Origin: Salinimonas lutimaris
Lineage (GTDB): Bacteria > Pseudomonadota > Gammaproteobacteria > Enterobacterales > Alteromonadaceae
Length of the DNA stretch: 64,000 bases
Assembly: GCF_005222225.1 (NCBI RefSeq)
Contig: NZ_CP036536.1
Coordinates: forward strand, 706,001-770,000
Direction: 5' to 3'
Part shown: positions 44,392-54,212 of the stretch, one piece after another
How positions within the stretch are numbered: the first letter of the stretch is position 1
How the letters are laid out: the number at the start of each line of letters is the position of its first letter
Notes under the pieces: model-generated
The model's input: only the letters and a program-made list of their open reading frames with translations
Databases searched by the model: none
What the model was told of the DNA's origin: nothing
Made by a program: the position numbers and the translations under genes

Positions 44392-44955
44392 GCTTAATAT
44401 TCCTGGTCTTTATTCTCAGAGCTACCGCCCATCGGTATGCCCTTAAAATTAAGGGCTGCAGCTGGTGTACCAGTTTGCTGTCAGGCTACTTTTTAAGTCA
44501 GTGAGTGATTGTTTACATTAGTATTAATGCATAAGTTCTAAATAACCCTTAATGACTTAAGATTAATCTGAAATGTTAAATATTTGTCATCTTTACTGTT
44601 CGAGTGGAAAGTTTTACAAACTTTGTCCACGGCTCATCATCGCTATAAACAGGTTTGGCGATACCGCTATAAGCAGATAAATAATCAGAGAAGCCGAACC
44701 TGAGGGCGTCTGTTAGTTGGCTATTAAATTGTTCGTGTACGCGGCAGCCGGATATTTTACGGCTGCATCACATGATAAAAGAGGCTTGCAGGTTTTTTAC
44801 TTTGTACAAAATACAGTACAATAGCCCGTTTGTAAGTTGCCTGTGTGCCCGGGTCGGTTCATTCTGGAGCACGGTCTGAATATCTTGCCGTCACTGAAAC
44901 GCAGGCATACTTAGCTCAATCTACAAATTTATTAAGACAATATAAGGTACTGGTT
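44392..44955. other. Long intergenic region with dusA promoter
   Basis: 564 bp without a credible gene. A TACAAT -10-like hexamer at 44817-44822 probably serves dusA. A 7-bp stem with sequence GCAGCCG / CGGCTGC lies near 44745-44766 but lacks a T run. Nothing else was recognised. Confidence 0.45.
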
Positions 44956-45987
44956 TTGGCTGTTACTCCCTCAAACCGAAAATTCTCTGTCGCCCCCATG
45001 CTGGATTGGACCGATCGGCATTGCCGCTATTTTCTGCGCCTGTTGTCTCAGCACAGCTTGTTGTACACCGAAATGGTCACTACCGGGGCACTGATTTTTG
45101 GTAAGGGTGATTATCTTGCCTATAACCAGGAAGAGCATCCTGTGGCGCTTCAGCTCGGTGGCAGCGATGCGGCCGATATGGCGCGCTGTGCTGTGATGGC
45201 GCAGGAGCGTGGTTATGATGAGGTGAACATCAATGTAGGCTGTCCCTCTGACCGGGTCAAAAACGGGAGCTTTGGTGCATGCCTGATGGCCCAGCCTGAG
45301 GTGGTGGCGGCATCGGTAAAAGCAATGCAGGCAGAAGTGGATATTCCGGTCACCGTAAAATGCCGTATAGGTATTGACGATATGGATGAGTACGAGGACT
45401 TTTCCCGGTTTATCGATATTGTGGCCGAGGCTGGCTGTGACACCTTTATAGTACATGCCCGCAAAGCCTGGCTGCAGGGCCTGAGTCCCAAAGAAAACCG
45501 CGAAGTCCCGCCGCTGAACTACCCCAGAGTGCATCAGCTCAAACAGGCGCGGCCTGAACTGAATATCAGTATTAACGGCGGTGTGAAAAGCCTGGACGAT
45601 GTAGAACAGCAGTTGGCTCTGGTTGATGGTGTGATGGTTGGCCGGGAGGTTTACAGTAATCCTTACATCATGGCCGGGGTGGACCAGCGCATCTTTGGCA
45701 GTCAGGCTACAGTACCCACTCGTCGCGACATTGTCATCGCGATGCAGGCATATATTGAACGCCAGGAAGACCCCTGGTTTAAGCCGTGGCATGCTGCGCG
45801 CCATATTCTTGGGTTATATCAGGGGCAGGCCGGTGGCCGCATCTGGCGTCGTTATCTGAGTCAGAACGGTACGGGTAAAAACCCGGATCCAAACCTGCTG
45901 ATGAATGCACTGGCTCAGGTGGAAGAGGCGCAGGCCAATGTCAATGCTTTTAACGAAAGCATAGCCTCAGAACAAGTGGCGAAATAG
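44956..45987 (+). CDS. dusA: tRNA-dihydrouridine(20/20a) synthase DusA
   Basis: A 343-residue flavoprotein that reduces uridine 20/20a in the tRNA D-loop. The N-terminal signature FSVAPMLDWTDRHCRYF and the catalytic Cys in NVGCPSDRV are present, with the FMN-site motif SINGGVKS and GVMVGREVYSNPY in the C half. No ATG is in frame. A TTG at 44956 has AAGG 8 nt upstream and gives the family length; a GTG at 44845 would add 37 residues without a ribosome binding site. Non-ATG initiation is therefore likely. Confidence 0.93.
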   Translation: MAVTPSNRKFSVAPMLDWTDRHCRYFLRLLSQHSLLYTEMVTTGALIFGKGDYLAYNQEEHPVALQLGGSDAADMARCAVMAQERGYDEVNINVGCPSDRVKNGSFGACLMAQPEVVAASVKAMQAEVDIPVTVKCRIGIDDMDEYEDFSRFIDIVAEAGCDTFIVHARKAWLQGLSPKENREVPPLNYPRVHQLKQARPELNISINGGVKSLDDVEQQLALVDGVMVGREVYSNPYIMAGVDQRIFGSQATVPTRRDIVIAMQAYIERQEDPWFKPWHAARHILGLYQGQAGGRIWRRYLSQNGTGKNPDPNLLMNALAQVEEAQANVNAFNESIASEQVAK

Positions 45988-46177
45988 ACTAAAGTATATT
46001 AGTCAAACTGACTAAATGTTGAACGCATTTAAAAGTCATATCTATATTCTAAAATGAATTAATTGAAAAAGAGTTTAATTATCAGCTTCTTAAGTGGTCT
46101 TAAGAAGCTGGCACAGCTTTCGCTATCCTAGGTTGTCTACACTTATTTAGTTACCTATACGACCTGAGGAACACACC

Positions 46178-46468
46178 ATGAAAGCATCAACTATGTTTAA
46201 TACAGCACTTATCTCTTCTGTTTTACTTGGCGGCTCAGCCATGGCGCAGCAAAGCAAAGTGGAAGATGTTGTAACCAATATGCTGGGGCAGTTAATGGCG
46301 TCGACGACGCTGGAAATTCAAATGGATGTGCAGGAAGCCATTGCTAATACGGTATACTTTTTTGAGCCTGAAAGCACACACTCACCACGTGGCAGTGTCT
46401 CGGTTAAAGATTTATCAGCGTCAAATAAAGCGGCAGATGCTGAACAGGACGATGAACAGGTTCAGTAA
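46178..46468 (+). CDS. Small secreted protein of unknown function
   Basis: A 96-residue protein with a signal peptide cut after AMA (about residue 23). The mature part (about 73 residues) is predicted helical in the middle (VEDVVTNMLGQLMASTTLEIQMDVQEAIANTVYF) and ends in an acidic, disordered tail. No cysteines in the mature part. Not recognised. GAGGAA precedes the ATG at good spacing and a terminator follows, so it is a stand-alone expressed gene. Confidence 0.68.
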   Translation: MKASTMFNTALISSVLLGGSAMAQQSKVEDVVTNMLGQLMASTTLEIQMDVQEAIANTVYFFEPESTHSPRGSVSVKDLSASNKAADAEQDDEQVQ

Positions 46469-46490
46469 ATTTCCCTCATTATTGTGATAG

Positions 46491-46515
46491 AGCAGCCTCC
46501 GGGCTGCTTTTTTTG
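46491..46515 (+). terminator. Terminator after small secreted protein
   Basis: AGCAGCC / GGCTGCT, 7-bp perfect stem with 4-nt loop, followed by a run of eight T. Confidence 0.9.
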
Positions 46516-46658
46516 TGCCTGTGATCAGCCTTTTTGCTGTGTGAATCTGACCACCATTACTGGTGTATCTCACCAATAAATGGTTTTTCCATAGTCTTAA
46601 TAAAATGCCAAGAAGGGCGAAAACTTTAAAAAACAAGATAAAACAATGCATTAAAAAA

Positions 46659-46675
46659 TTGGTACAGCCTTTGTA
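46659..46675 (+). promoter_or_regulatory. Sigma-54 promoter of psp cluster
   Basis: TTGGTACAGCCTTTGTA matches the -24/-12 consensus (YTGGCACGRNNNTTGCW) at 14 of 17 positions with correct spacing. It lies 71 bp before the pspA ATG. Known psp operons use sigma-54 with the activator PspF, which is not in the window. Confidence 0.7.
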
Positions 46676-46745
46676 ATGTGTATTGTGATGTGTAAGCCAA
46701 AGGTAGATACGCTATCTTGCTTCACGCTGATAACAGGAGATCACA

Positions 46746-47387
46746 ATGAGTGTTTTTTCACGGGCCAGCGACATTATTCAGTCCAACCTGAACGCCATGC
46801 TGGATAAAGCAGAAAATCCGCAAAAGTTAACCCGCCAACTGATAAACGAAATGGAGGAGGCGGTTACCGAGGCGCGGGAGTTGTCGGCCACCATGATCAG
46901 TCAGAAAAAAGCATTAACCCGGGAGCTGAACTCGCTCACCCAGAAGATGGCGCGGTGGCAGCAAAAAGCGGGTATCGCACTGGATCAGCAGCGTGAAGAT
47001 CTGGCCCGTGCCGCGTTACAGCAAAAACAGCAACTGGCACCACAGTACGAATCGCTGACTAGTCAGCTTAAGCAAACCGAAGCATCTATTGACAAACTGG
47101 ATGAGCAGATTGGCCAGTTGAAATGCAATATCGGTCAGGCCCAAAAGAAAGTGCGCCCGACTCAGCCCAGTCCGGTGACCAGTGCAGACCAAAGCGCAGA
47201 GATTGTCAGTACTACTTGCCAACAACTCACTCGGTATGAATCTAAGCTGAAGCAGCTTGAAAGCCGTTATGACAACATAAATGAGGCGGGTAAGCAGAAT
47301 ACACTGCACGCGGAATTTGCCCGGCTTGAAGCTGATCAGAATATCGACATGCAATTAGCTGCTTTGAAACAGCAGCGTTCTGCCTAA
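46746..47387 (+). CDS. pspA: Phage shock protein A (PspA/IM30)
   Basis: A 213-residue protein of the PspA/IM30 family, which forms membrane-repair assemblies and inhibits PspF under non-stress conditions. The N-terminus MSVFSRASDIIQSNLNAMLDKAENP is the amphipathic lipid-binding helix. Helical coiled coils follow (about 25-180) with QLINEMEEAVTEAR. It is the first gene of a psp-type cluster: pspC 25 bp later, then two membrane-associated genes and an outer-membrane protein. A sigma-54-type promoter lies upstream. CAGGAG precedes the ATG. Confidence 0.93.
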   Translation: MSVFSRASDIIQSNLNAMLDKAENPQKLTRQLINEMEEAVTEARELSATMISQKKALTRELNSLTQKMARWQQKAGIALDQQREDLARAALQQKQQLAPQYESLTSQLKQTEASIDKLDEQIGQLKCNIGQAQKKVRPTQPSPVTSADQSAEIVSTTCQQLTRYESKLKQLESRYDNINEAGKQNTLHAEFARLEADQNIDMQLAALKQQRSA

Positions 47388-47412
47388 CGCCACATTACCA
47401 GGAGCAACAATT

Positions 47413-47619
47413 ATGAAAACAGTGTCATCACATAAACGTATTCATCGGGATCTGGGGCGCTCTGTGATCAGCGGCGTGTGCGCCGGCGTTGCACGCTACT
47501 TCGCCATTGACCCGGTGTGGGTGCGAATTGCTGCTGTAATCAGTTTATTTATGGTGCCGGGAATATCCTTACTGGCTTACATTGCTGCGGTGATTGTCTT
47601 GCCAAGGAGTCTGGTATGA
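47413..47619 (+). CDS. pspC: PspC-domain stress protein
   Basis: A 68-residue protein consisting of a PspC domain. Features are HRDLGRSVISGVCAGVARYFAIDPVWVRIAAV and a membrane helix (about 40-65). PspC signals membrane stress to PspA. pspB, usually between A and C, is missing here. Its stop overlaps the next ATG by 3 bases (ATGA), so translation is coupled. CAGGAG before ATG. Confidence 0.9.
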   Translation: MKTVSSHKRIHRDLGRSVISGVCAGVARYFAIDPVWVRIAAVISLFMVPGISLLAYIAAVIVLPRSLV

Positions 47620-47957
47620 GGCAATTAATACTGGCTATCGTTATCACCGGACTACTGGTATATGGCGCTGGTAGTGCGGTAAATGACTGGTTTGGCTTTA
47701 CTATTCATATCAGCGATCAGCTGCTTTCACCGGTCGAGAATATTCTGGTTTTTTTAGCAGTGGGAGTTGTGTTTGTTACTGTAGGCTTTATAGTGGCGAT
47801 CAGCATGGTCGGAGCTGTCGCTATTGGATTGGTGGCTGCTTTTATCGCTTTACTGATGTTTGGTGTAAGTCTGGTCTGGCCGATTGTGCTGTTCGTGCTG
47901 GTTGTCTGGCTGCTGGCAAAGGGCCGACGTGAACATTATCAGCCCGGGGTACGTTAA
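47616..47957 (+). CDS. Psp-linked membrane protein of unknown function
   Basis: A 113-residue protein with three or four hydrophobic segments (about 3-22, 42-65, 66-85 and 86-103) and a basic tail. Not recognised; it may correspond to the small membrane genes found with pspC in marine gammaproteobacteria. ATGA overlap with pspC shows it is part of the operon. Confidence 0.72.
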   Translation: MRQLILAIVITGLLVYGAGSAVNDWFGFTIHISDQLLSPVENILVFLAVGVVFVTVGFIVAISMVGAVAIGLVAAFIALLMFGVSLVWPIVLFVLVVWLLAKGRREHYQPGVR

Positions 47958-48006
47958 AACCCAGCAAACCGAACCTACCTCAGAAACAACAATAAGGAAC
48001 AAAACG

Positions 48007-49002
48007 TTGAGTATTAAAGAGCACTTAACCGTGAAACGAATTGGGGGCGTGGCCGTCCTTTTATTTATCATTTTCTGGTTGATTGGCTGGTACTGGAGTC
48101 TGTCTCCGGCCCCGTTTAATGTCAAAGAGCGGGTTGCCGCACAGGCGCAGGACAAATCTCATACTGATGTTCCCGGTTACACCCTGACCACTACTATGAT
48201 TATGGTAACAGAAGAGCTGCTCAATAAGCCGGGCGGTTACCTGTCAAATGACCAAATGCCGCCGGGTCTGCTACTGGATAATATGCCGGCGTTTGAATTT
48301 GGGGTACTGGAGATGACCCGGGATCTGGCGCTGTCGATGCGTAAAGATTTTACCCGCTCTCAGTCCCAGTCTGTTGAGAATCCACGTATTGCCAAGGCGG
48401 TGCCGCAGTTCAATATGGACCATACCAACTGGGCTTTCCCGGCTGCCGAATCGAGCTATCAGAAAGGCGTTGATCTAATGTATGCCTATCGTCGGGAACT
48501 GGTTGATCCAACCGCCGGCGATAGCCAGTTTTATACCCGGGCAGATAATCTGCGTGAATGGCTGAAACTGGTAGAAAAGCGCATGGGCAGCTATTCTCAA
48601 CGTTTAAGCGCCAGTGTGGGGTCTGCTCGTATCAATACGGATATGGCGGGCCAGCGCACGAAAAATCAAGCCTCTGAAATTTCAGAAAAACAGGTAAAAA
48701 CCAGCTGGTGGAAAACCGATGATGTGTTTTATGAAGCCAAAGGGGCAAGCTGGGCATTGCTGCAGTATTTAAAGGCAGCAGAGATCGAATTTAGGGACGT
48801 CCTGGAAGACAAAAACGCGCTGGTCAGTCTGCGCCAGATTATTCGTGAGTTGGAAGCAACACAGCACACGGTATGGAGTCCGATGATTTTAAACGGAGAC
48901 GGCTTTGGCATGTTAGCCAACCATTCACTGGTTATGGCGAACTACATTTCTCGCGCCAACGCCGCATTGATTGAGCTTTCTGAACTGATGAATCAAGGAT
49001 AA
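48007..49002 (+). CDS. DUF2333 family membrane-anchored protein
   Basis: A 331-residue protein of the DUF2333 family. One membrane helix near residues 12-33, then a large periplasmic domain. Family features are DVPGYTLTTTMIMVTEELLNKPGGYLSNDQMPPGLLLDNMPAFEFG and the helix FYEAKGASWALLQYLKAAEIEF. Function unknown. The start is a TTG (AAGGAAC 8 nt upstream); reading from further upstream would run into the previous gene. It is in the psp cluster, then directly followed by an outer-membrane protein gene. Confidence 0.85.
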   Translation: MSIKEHLTVKRIGGVAVLLFIIFWLIGWYWSLSPAPFNVKERVAAQAQDKSHTDVPGYTLTTTMIMVTEELLNKPGGYLSNDQMPPGLLLDNMPAFEFGVLEMTRDLALSMRKDFTRSQSQSVENPRIAKAVPQFNMDHTNWAFPAAESSYQKGVDLMYAYRRELVDPTAGDSQFYTRADNLREWLKLVEKRMGSYSQRLSASVGSARINTDMAGQRTKNQASEISEKQVKTSWWKTDDVFYEAKGASWALLQYLKAAEIEFRDVLEDKNALVSLRQIIRELEATQHTVWSPMILNGDGFGMLANHSLVMANYISRANAALIELSELMNQG

Positions 49003-49005
49003 GTG

Positions 49006-49761
49006 ATGAAAAAAAGCCTTTTAGCACTGAGCGCGGCAGCTACTTTGGTGGCAGGTCCGGCAATGGCTGACACTATTGCCGGTGTGTATGCTGGCGTTCA
49101 GGGCTGGCATACCAGCCCGGATGGTGGTTTTGCCAGTAACAATAACACCGCAGACTTTAATCTGGAGTCTGATACGCAAACGGCGGCCTATGTGGCATTC
49201 GAGCACCCGCTGCCATTTGTACCTAACCTGAAACTAAATTACACCACGCTGGAAACAGACGGGAACACCGCACTACAGTCAGACCTGACTTTTAATGGCG
49301 ACCTGTACACGGCAAACAGCAATGTGTACACCAATATCGATATCGACACGACAGATATCATTCTGTACTACGAACTGTTTGATAATGATTTGGTCAGCTT
49401 TGATCTGGGGATCAATGCCAAATATATTGACGGTGCACTGGAAGTTAGTGATGTGGCCAGCAATACTCGCGGCTACACCGAATTTTCCGGCATTATTCCT
49501 ATGGCGTATTCCCGGGTTCAGGTAGGCTTGCCGTTTACGGGGCTGGGCGCTTATGCAGAAGGGAGCTATCTGTCTTTTGATGATCACAAACTCAGTGATT
49601 ACCAGGTAGCCTTGACCTACTCATTTATCGAAAGTCTGGCGCTGGATATGACGTTGCAGGTAGGTTATCGCAATGTCGATATGGACATCGAAGATCTGGA
49701 TGATGTGTACGCTGACATGACATTTGACGGTGCATTTGCTGGTCTTGAGGTCCACTTCTAG
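49006..49761 (+). CDS. TIGR04219 family outer-membrane beta-barrel protein
   Basis: A 251-residue secreted protein with a signal peptide (cut after AMA, about residue 22). The mature part has alternating polar/hydrophobic strands, acidic loops and a C-terminal Phe (LEVHF), as in small outer-membrane barrels. The layout matches the TIGR04219 family. Function unknown. The start at 49006 has AAGGAT before it; an upstream GTG at 49003 is less likely. It is last in the psp cluster and starts 3 bp after the DUF2333 stop. Confidence 0.8.
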   Translation: MKKSLLALSAAATLVAGPAMADTIAGVYAGVQGWHTSPDGGFASNNNTADFNLESDTQTAAYVAFEHPLPFVPNLKLNYTTLETDGNTALQSDLTFNGDLYTANSNVYTNIDIDTTDIILYYELFDNDLVSFDLGINAKYIDGALEVSDVASNTRGYTEFSGIIPMAYSRVQVGLPFTGLGAYAEGSYLSFDDHKLSDYQVALTYSFIESLALDMTLQVGYRNVDMDIEDLDDVYADMTFDGAFAGLEVHF

Positions 49762-49831
49762 ACGTAAAAGTTAGCTTTTAAGCACTTTCAGTAATAAAAA
49801 AGTTAGATTAGTTCTTTTCTCTTCTTAAATA

Positions 49832-49872
49832 AACTCGTTAGCCTTAGCGCATCACATTGAGGCTAACGAGTT
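49832..49872 (+). promoter_or_regulatory. 13-bp hairpin covering the cysJ ribosome binding site
   Basis: AACTCGTTAGCCT (49832-49844) and AGGCTAACGAGTT (49860-49872) form a perfect 13-bp stem with a 15-nt loop. The right arm ends at the base before the cysJ ATG and contains the GAGG ribosome binding site (49859-49862 overlaps its edge). No T run follows, so it is not a terminator. In RNA it would block translation of cysJ unless opened; as DNA it could also be an operator. Confidence 0.7.
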
Positions 49873-51696
49873 ATGTCACAAGATTCGAATCAAAATCAAG
49901 CACCCGGTGCGGTGTTAAATGAACAGCAGTGGAACGCCATCACACAGGCGATTTCTGGTCTAAACCGCGATCAGCTTACCTGGGTAAGCGGATACGTAGC
50001 CGGCATGGCTGCGGCAGCTGGTGGTAGTGTTGCTCCGGCAGCCCCTGCAGTCGCTGCGCAATCGGCCAGTGCGCCGGTGATGACCGTACTGTACGGCTCG
50101 CAAACCGGCAATGCCAAAGGCGCGGCACAAGGATTTCAGGCAAAAGCAGAAGCCGCTGGTTATAACAGCAAGCTCATTAGTATGGCCGACTACAAACCTC
50201 GCCAGCTGAAAAATGAAACCCATGTGGTCATTTTTGTCAGTACGCACGGCGAAGGTGATGCCCCCGACGACGCCATTGAACTGCACGAATTCTTAGGCGG
50301 TAAAAAAGCGCCTAAACTCAATAGCCTTAAATACGCGGTGCTGGGGCTGGGCGACAGCAGCTATGAATTTTTCTGTCAGACCGGCAAAGACTTTGACGAA
50401 CGTCTGGCGAAACAGGGCGCATCTGCCATTATTCCGCGTGAAGACTGTGATGTTGATTACGACAGTCAGGTAGAAAGTTTTGCTGAAAAGCTGATTGCCT
50501 CACTTAAAGATGAGTTGTCAGCCGTACCGGCCAGCCAGTCGGTGGCAGTACAAACCGGTGCTGCTGTGCAAGGCGCAGAATCTGCCTACACCAAGAAAAC
50601 GCCGTTTGTTGCCAGCCTGCTGGACGCGCAGAAAATTACCGGCCGTGATTCAGTTAAAGATATTCGTCATATTGAAATCAGCCTGGAAGACTCTGACATT
50701 ACCTATCAGCCTGGCGACGCGCTGGGTGTATGGTTTAAAAATGCGCCCTCACTGGTCAGCGAATTGCTATCACTGGTTGGTTTGCAAGGTGACGAAAATG
50801 TCACGGTGGCCGGCGATGCGATGACCCTGTCCGACGCCCTGACCGATAAGCTGGAACTGACATTAAGTTATCCGAACTTTATTAAAGCTTATCAGACCGC
50901 CACAGGATCACAGACTCTGGCAACGTTGATGGAAGACAAAGCACAGCTGCGTACCTACATGGCAGAACGCCAAATTGTGGATATTGTGCGGGATCATCCT
51001 GGTTCCCTGTCGGCTCAGGAACTGGCCGATGCCCTGCGTCCGTTAACGCCACGTTTATACTCCATTGCCTCTAGTCAGAGCGAAGTGGAAGATGAAGTGC
51101 ACCTGACGGTAGCCCATGTTGATTATGATGCCTTTGGCGTACGTCACCAGGGCGGCGCATCAGGCTTCTTGTGCGAGCGTGTGGAAGAGGGCGGCGAAGT
51201 AGCGGTTTTTGTAGAGAAAAATGATAACTTCCGCCTGCCAGATAACCCGGACACCCCCGTTATTATGGTTGGTCCGGGTACGGGAATCGCTCCATTTCGC
51301 GCATTTATGCAGGAGCGGGATGCACAGGGTGCAGAAGGAAAGAACTGGCTGTTCTTTGGTAACCCGCATTTCACCCAGGACTTTCTGTATCAGGTCGAGT
51401 GGCAGGGGTATGTGAAAAGCGGCCTGGTTGACAATATCACCCTGGCGTTTTCACGGGACCAAAAAGAAAAAGTGTATGTACAGCATCGCTTGCTTGAACA
51501 CGGCAAAGCGGTGTTTGAATGGCTTGAACAAGGGGCACACTTTTACGTGTGTGGTGACGCGATGCACATGGCCAAGGATGTGGAAGCAGCATTGCTTTCA
51601 ATTATTCAGGAACATGGCGGCAAGTCCGAAGAAGATGCCAAAGCGTATCTTGTGGCATTACGCAAAGCAAAACGTTACCAGAAGGATGTCTACTAA
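49873..51696 (+). CDS. cysJ: NADPH-sulfite reductase flavoprotein subunit
   Basis: A 607-residue diflavin reductase, alpha subunit of assimilatory sulfite reductase. It has an N-terminal extension with Ala-rich linker, flavodoxin-like FMN domain (about 72-205: [43 protein letters not shown]), FAD-binding domain (RLYSIASSQ), and NADPH domain ([17 protein letters not shown], ending KRYQKDVY). It passes electrons from NADPH to CysI. The stop overlaps cysI by one base (TAATG). Expression is likely coupled with cysI and cysH; a hairpin sits on its ribosome binding site. Confidence 0.96.
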   Translation: MSQDSNQNQAPGAVLNEQQWNAITQAISGLNRDQLTWVSGYVAGMAAAAGGSVAPAAPAVAAQSASAPVMTVLYGSQTGNAKGAAQGFQAKAEAAGYNSKLISMADYKPRQLKNETHVVIFVSTHGEGDAPDDAIELHEFLGGKKAPKLNSLKYAVLGLGDSSYEFFCQTGKDFDERLAKQGASAIIPREDCDVDYDSQVESFAEKLIASLKDELSAVPASQSVAVQTGAAVQGAESAYTKKTPFVASLLDAQKITGRDSVKDIRHIEISLEDSDITYQPGDALGVWFKNAPSLVSELLSLVGLQGDENVTVAGDAMTLSDALTDKLELTLSYPNFIKAYQTATGSQTLATLMEDKAQLRTYMAERQIVDIVRDHPGSLSAQELADALRPLTPRLYSIASSQSEVEDEVHLTVAHVDYDAFGVRHQGGASGFLCERVEEGGEVAVFVEKNDNFRLPDNPDTPVIMVGPGTGIAPFRAFMQERDAQGAEGKNWLFFGNPHFTQDFLYQVEWQGYVKSGLVDNITLAFSRDQKEKVYVQHRLLEHGKAVFEWLEQGAHFYVCGDAMHMAKDVEAALLSIIQEHGGKSEEDAKAYLVALRKAKRYQKDVY

Positions 51697-53414
51697 TGAG
51701 CAATGAAAAGTCCCCGTTTATCGTTGAAGGCAAGCTGGCTGACAACGAACGTCTGAAAGCCGAGAGCCGCAATTTACGCGGAACTATTGAGCAGGATCTT
51801 AACGATGATCTGACCGGTGGTTTTACCGCTGATAACTTTCAGCTCATACGTTTTCACGGCATGTACCAGCAGGACGACCGTGACATCCGTGCTGAGCGTG
51901 CTAAGCAGAAACTTGAGCCGCTGCATAATGTTATGCTGCGTGCGCGTTTGCCGGGCGGCATTATTACGCCTGATCAGTGGCAGGTTATTGATAAGTTTGC
52001 CGAAGAGCATAGCTTGTATGGCAGCATCCGGCTGACTACCCGTCAGACCTTTCAGTTTCACGGTGTTTTAAAGCCGAATATCAAGCTGATGCACCAAACG
52101 CTGAACAAAACCGGTATTGACTCTATTGCTACTGCCGGCGATGTGAACCGGAACGTACTGTGTACCTCAAACCCGGTGGAATCTCAGCTGCACATTGAAG
52201 CCTACGAGTGGGCGAAAAAAATCAGTGAGCACTTGCTGCCTAAAACCCGTGCCTATGCTGAAATCTGGCTGGACGGGGAGAAGGTAGAGTCTACTGAAAA
52301 GCCGGTTGAGCCCATTTTGGGTGATAACTATCTGCCACGTAAATTTAAAACCACCGTGGTGATTCCGCCGCAAAATGATGTGGACGTGCATGCTAACGAC
52401 CTCAACTTTGTGGCCATAGCTGACAATGGCAAACTGGTCGGTTTTAACGTATTGGTGGGCGGTGGTCTGGCCATGACCCACGGTGATGAGTCGACTTACC
52501 CACGTAAAGCAGATGATTTTGGCTTTATTACGCTGGATCAGACCCTGGCGGTGGCTGAAGCTGTGGTAACCACACAGCGAGACTGGGGAAACCGGGTTAA
52601 TCGTAAAAATGCCAAAACCAAATACACACTGGAGCGGGTTGGCGTAGATAACTTTAAAGCCGAAGTGGAAAAACGCGCCGGAGTGACATTTGCCGAGAGT
52701 CGTCCTTATGAGTTTACCGGTCGCGGCGATCGTATTGGCTGGGTTGAAGGCGTTGATGGTAAGTTCCACCTGACAGTATTTATTGAAAATGGCCGCATTC
52801 TGGACTTCCCGGGTAAGCCGCTAAAAACAGGGTGTCTGGAAATTGCCAAAATTCACCAGGGCGATTTCCGCCTGACAGCTAATCAAAACCTGATCATTGC
52901 CGGTGTTCCTGCTGATCAGAAAGAGATTATTGAAAAACTGGCCCGTGAGCACGGTTTGATTGAATCTGATGTGTCAGCGCAGCGCCTGGACTCAATGGCC
53001 TGTGTTTCTTTACCTACCTGCCCGCTGGCTATGGCAGAGGCTGAGCGCTATCTGCCAGCAGCCGTAGACCGTCTTGAAGCGGTACTGACTTCTCATGGTG
53101 TGGGGAAAGACAGCATTATTTTCCGTATTACCGGTTGCCCGAATGGTTGCGGCCGCGCCATGCTGGCGGAGATTGGTCTGGTCGGTAAAGGTCCGGGCAA
53201 GTACAACCTGCACCTGGGTGGCAACCGTGAAGGTACGCGTATTCCACGGATGTACCGTGAAAATATCAGCGAAGACGACATTTTTGCTGAGCTGGATACG
53301 CTGATTGGACGCTGGGCGACCGAACGTCACGACAACGAGGCATTCGGTGATTTCGTCATTCGCGCCAATATCATTAAACCCGTTGTGGACTCAGCAAGAG
53401 ATTTCTATGACTAA
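51696..53414 (+). CDS. cysI: Sulfite reductase hemoprotein subunit
   Basis: A 572-residue siroheme and 4Fe-4S enzyme that reduces sulfite to sulfide. Cluster ligands are visible as [19 protein letters not shown] and [16 protein letters not shown]. The N-terminal part has the Arg/Lys-rich anion-binding residues ([12 protein letters not shown]). It starts inside the cysJ stop codon and its own stop overlaps the cysH start by 8 bp, so cysJIH is a tightly coupled operon. No cysG (siroheme synthase) is nearby. Confidence 0.97.
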   Translation: MSNEKSPFIVEGKLADNERLKAESRNLRGTIEQDLNDDLTGGFTADNFQLIRFHGMYQQDDRDIRAERAKQKLEPLHNVMLRARLPGGIITPDQWQVIDKFAEEHSLYGSIRLTTRQTFQFHGVLKPNIKLMHQTLNKTGIDSIATAGDVNRNVLCTSNPVESQLHIEAYEWAKKISEHLLPKTRAYAEIWLDGEKVESTEKPVEPILGDNYLPRKFKTTVVIPPQNDVDVHANDLNFVAIADNGKLVGFNVLVGGGLAMTHGDESTYPRKADDFGFITLDQTLAVAEAVVTTQRDWGNRVNRKNAKTKYTLERVGVDNFKAEVEKRAGVTFAESRPYEFTGRGDRIGWVEGVDGKFHLTVFIENGRILDFPGKPLKTGCLEIAKIHQGDFRLTANQNLIIAGVPADQKEIIEKLAREHGLIESDVSAQRLDSMACVSLPTCPLAMAEAERYLPAAVDRLEAVLTSHGVGKDSIIFRITGCPNGCGRAMLAEIGLVGKGPGKYNLHLGGNREGTRIPRMYRENISEDDIFAELDTLIGRWATERHDNEAFGDFVIRANIIKPVVDSARDFYD

Positions 53415-54153
53415 TACTGCAACTGACATTAATACGCCGCTGACTCTGGATGTATCAAAAGAGGATTTGGCGGCGATTAATGAACAACTGGAACAGCTGA
53501 GTGCTGCAGAACGAGTAGCCTGGGCGCTTAAAAATCTGCCGGGCAATCATATTGTCTCGTCCAGTTTTGGGGCTCAGTCTGCAGTTATGTTGCACCTGCT
53601 GACACAGGCACAGCCGGCTATGCCGGTAGTCCTGACGGATACCGGTTATCTGTTTCCTGAAACATATCAGTTTATTGATGACATGATGAACCAGCTTAAC
53701 CTGAACCTTCATGTCTATCGCGCTGAGCTGTCAGCGGCGTGGCAGGAGGCCAGGTTTGGCCGCTTGTGGGAGCAGGGTGTTGAAGGTATTGAAACCTACA
53801 ACAAGATGAATAAAGTTGAGCCCATGCAACGGGCGCTTAAAGAGCTGGAGGCACAGACCTGGTTTGCCGGTCTGCGTCGCAGCCAGTCTGACAGCCGCGA
53901 AAAGCTGCCGGTGCTACAAAAAGCCGGTAATCAGTTTAAGCTTTACCCGATTATTGACTGGACCAACAAAGACTTACATTATTATCTTAAAGATAATGAG
54001 CTGCCGTATCATCCGTTATGGGAGCAAGGTTATGTGTCGATTGGTGACTGGCACACCACACAGTCCTTGCAGGAAGGTATGAGCGAGCAGGACACCCGTT
54101 TCTTCGGTCTGAAACGTGAATGTGGTCTGCATGAATTTGGTGATGGTATTTAA
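53407..54153 (+). CDS. cysH: Phosphoadenylyl-sulfate (PAPS) reductase
   Basis: A 248-residue thioredoxin-dependent enzyme that makes sulfite from PAPS. Features are [16 protein letters not shown] (adenylyl-binding), [10 protein letters not shown], and the catalytic Cys in [13 protein letters not shown]. The absence of the additional Cys pairs of the Fe-S-containing APS type fits PAPS specificity. The start ATGACTAA overlaps the cysI stop; a longer frame would run inside cysI. A terminator follows. Confidence 0.95.
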   Translation: MTNTATDINTPLTLDVSKEDLAAINEQLEQLSAAERVAWALKNLPGNHIVSSSFGAQSAVMLHLLTQAQPAMPVVLTDTGYLFPETYQFIDDMMNQLNLNLHVYRAELSAAWQEARFGRLWEQGVEGIETYNKMNKVEPMQRALKELEAQTWFAGLRRSQSDSREKLPVLQKAGNQFKLYPIIDWTNKDLHYYLKDNELPYHPLWEQGYVSIGDWHTTQSLQEGMSEQDTRFFGLKRECGLHEFGDGI

Positions 54154-54170
54154 GCTGTCGCCAACATATA

Positions 54171-54207
54171 AAAAAGCGGTTTTCCAGCGATGGAAAGCCG
54201 CTTTTTT
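54171..54207 (+). terminator. Terminator of cysJIH
   Basis: AAAAAGCGGTTTTCC / GGAAAGCCGCTTTTT form a 15-bp stem with one G-U type mismatch, loop of 6, with A and T runs at the ends. It also serves the convergent TIGR03899 gene. Confidence 0.92.
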
Positions 54208-54212
54208 ATTGG

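Noticed and set aside
44971..45804. Open frame of 277 codons on the minus strand opposite dusA
   Set aside because: Fully covered by the well-supported dusA gene; composition is that of an antisense shadow (rich in His, Leu, Arg), with no family features.
52167..52769. Open frame of 200 codons antisense to cysI
   Set aside because: Lies entirely within cysI, with no ribosome binding site or recognisable motif.
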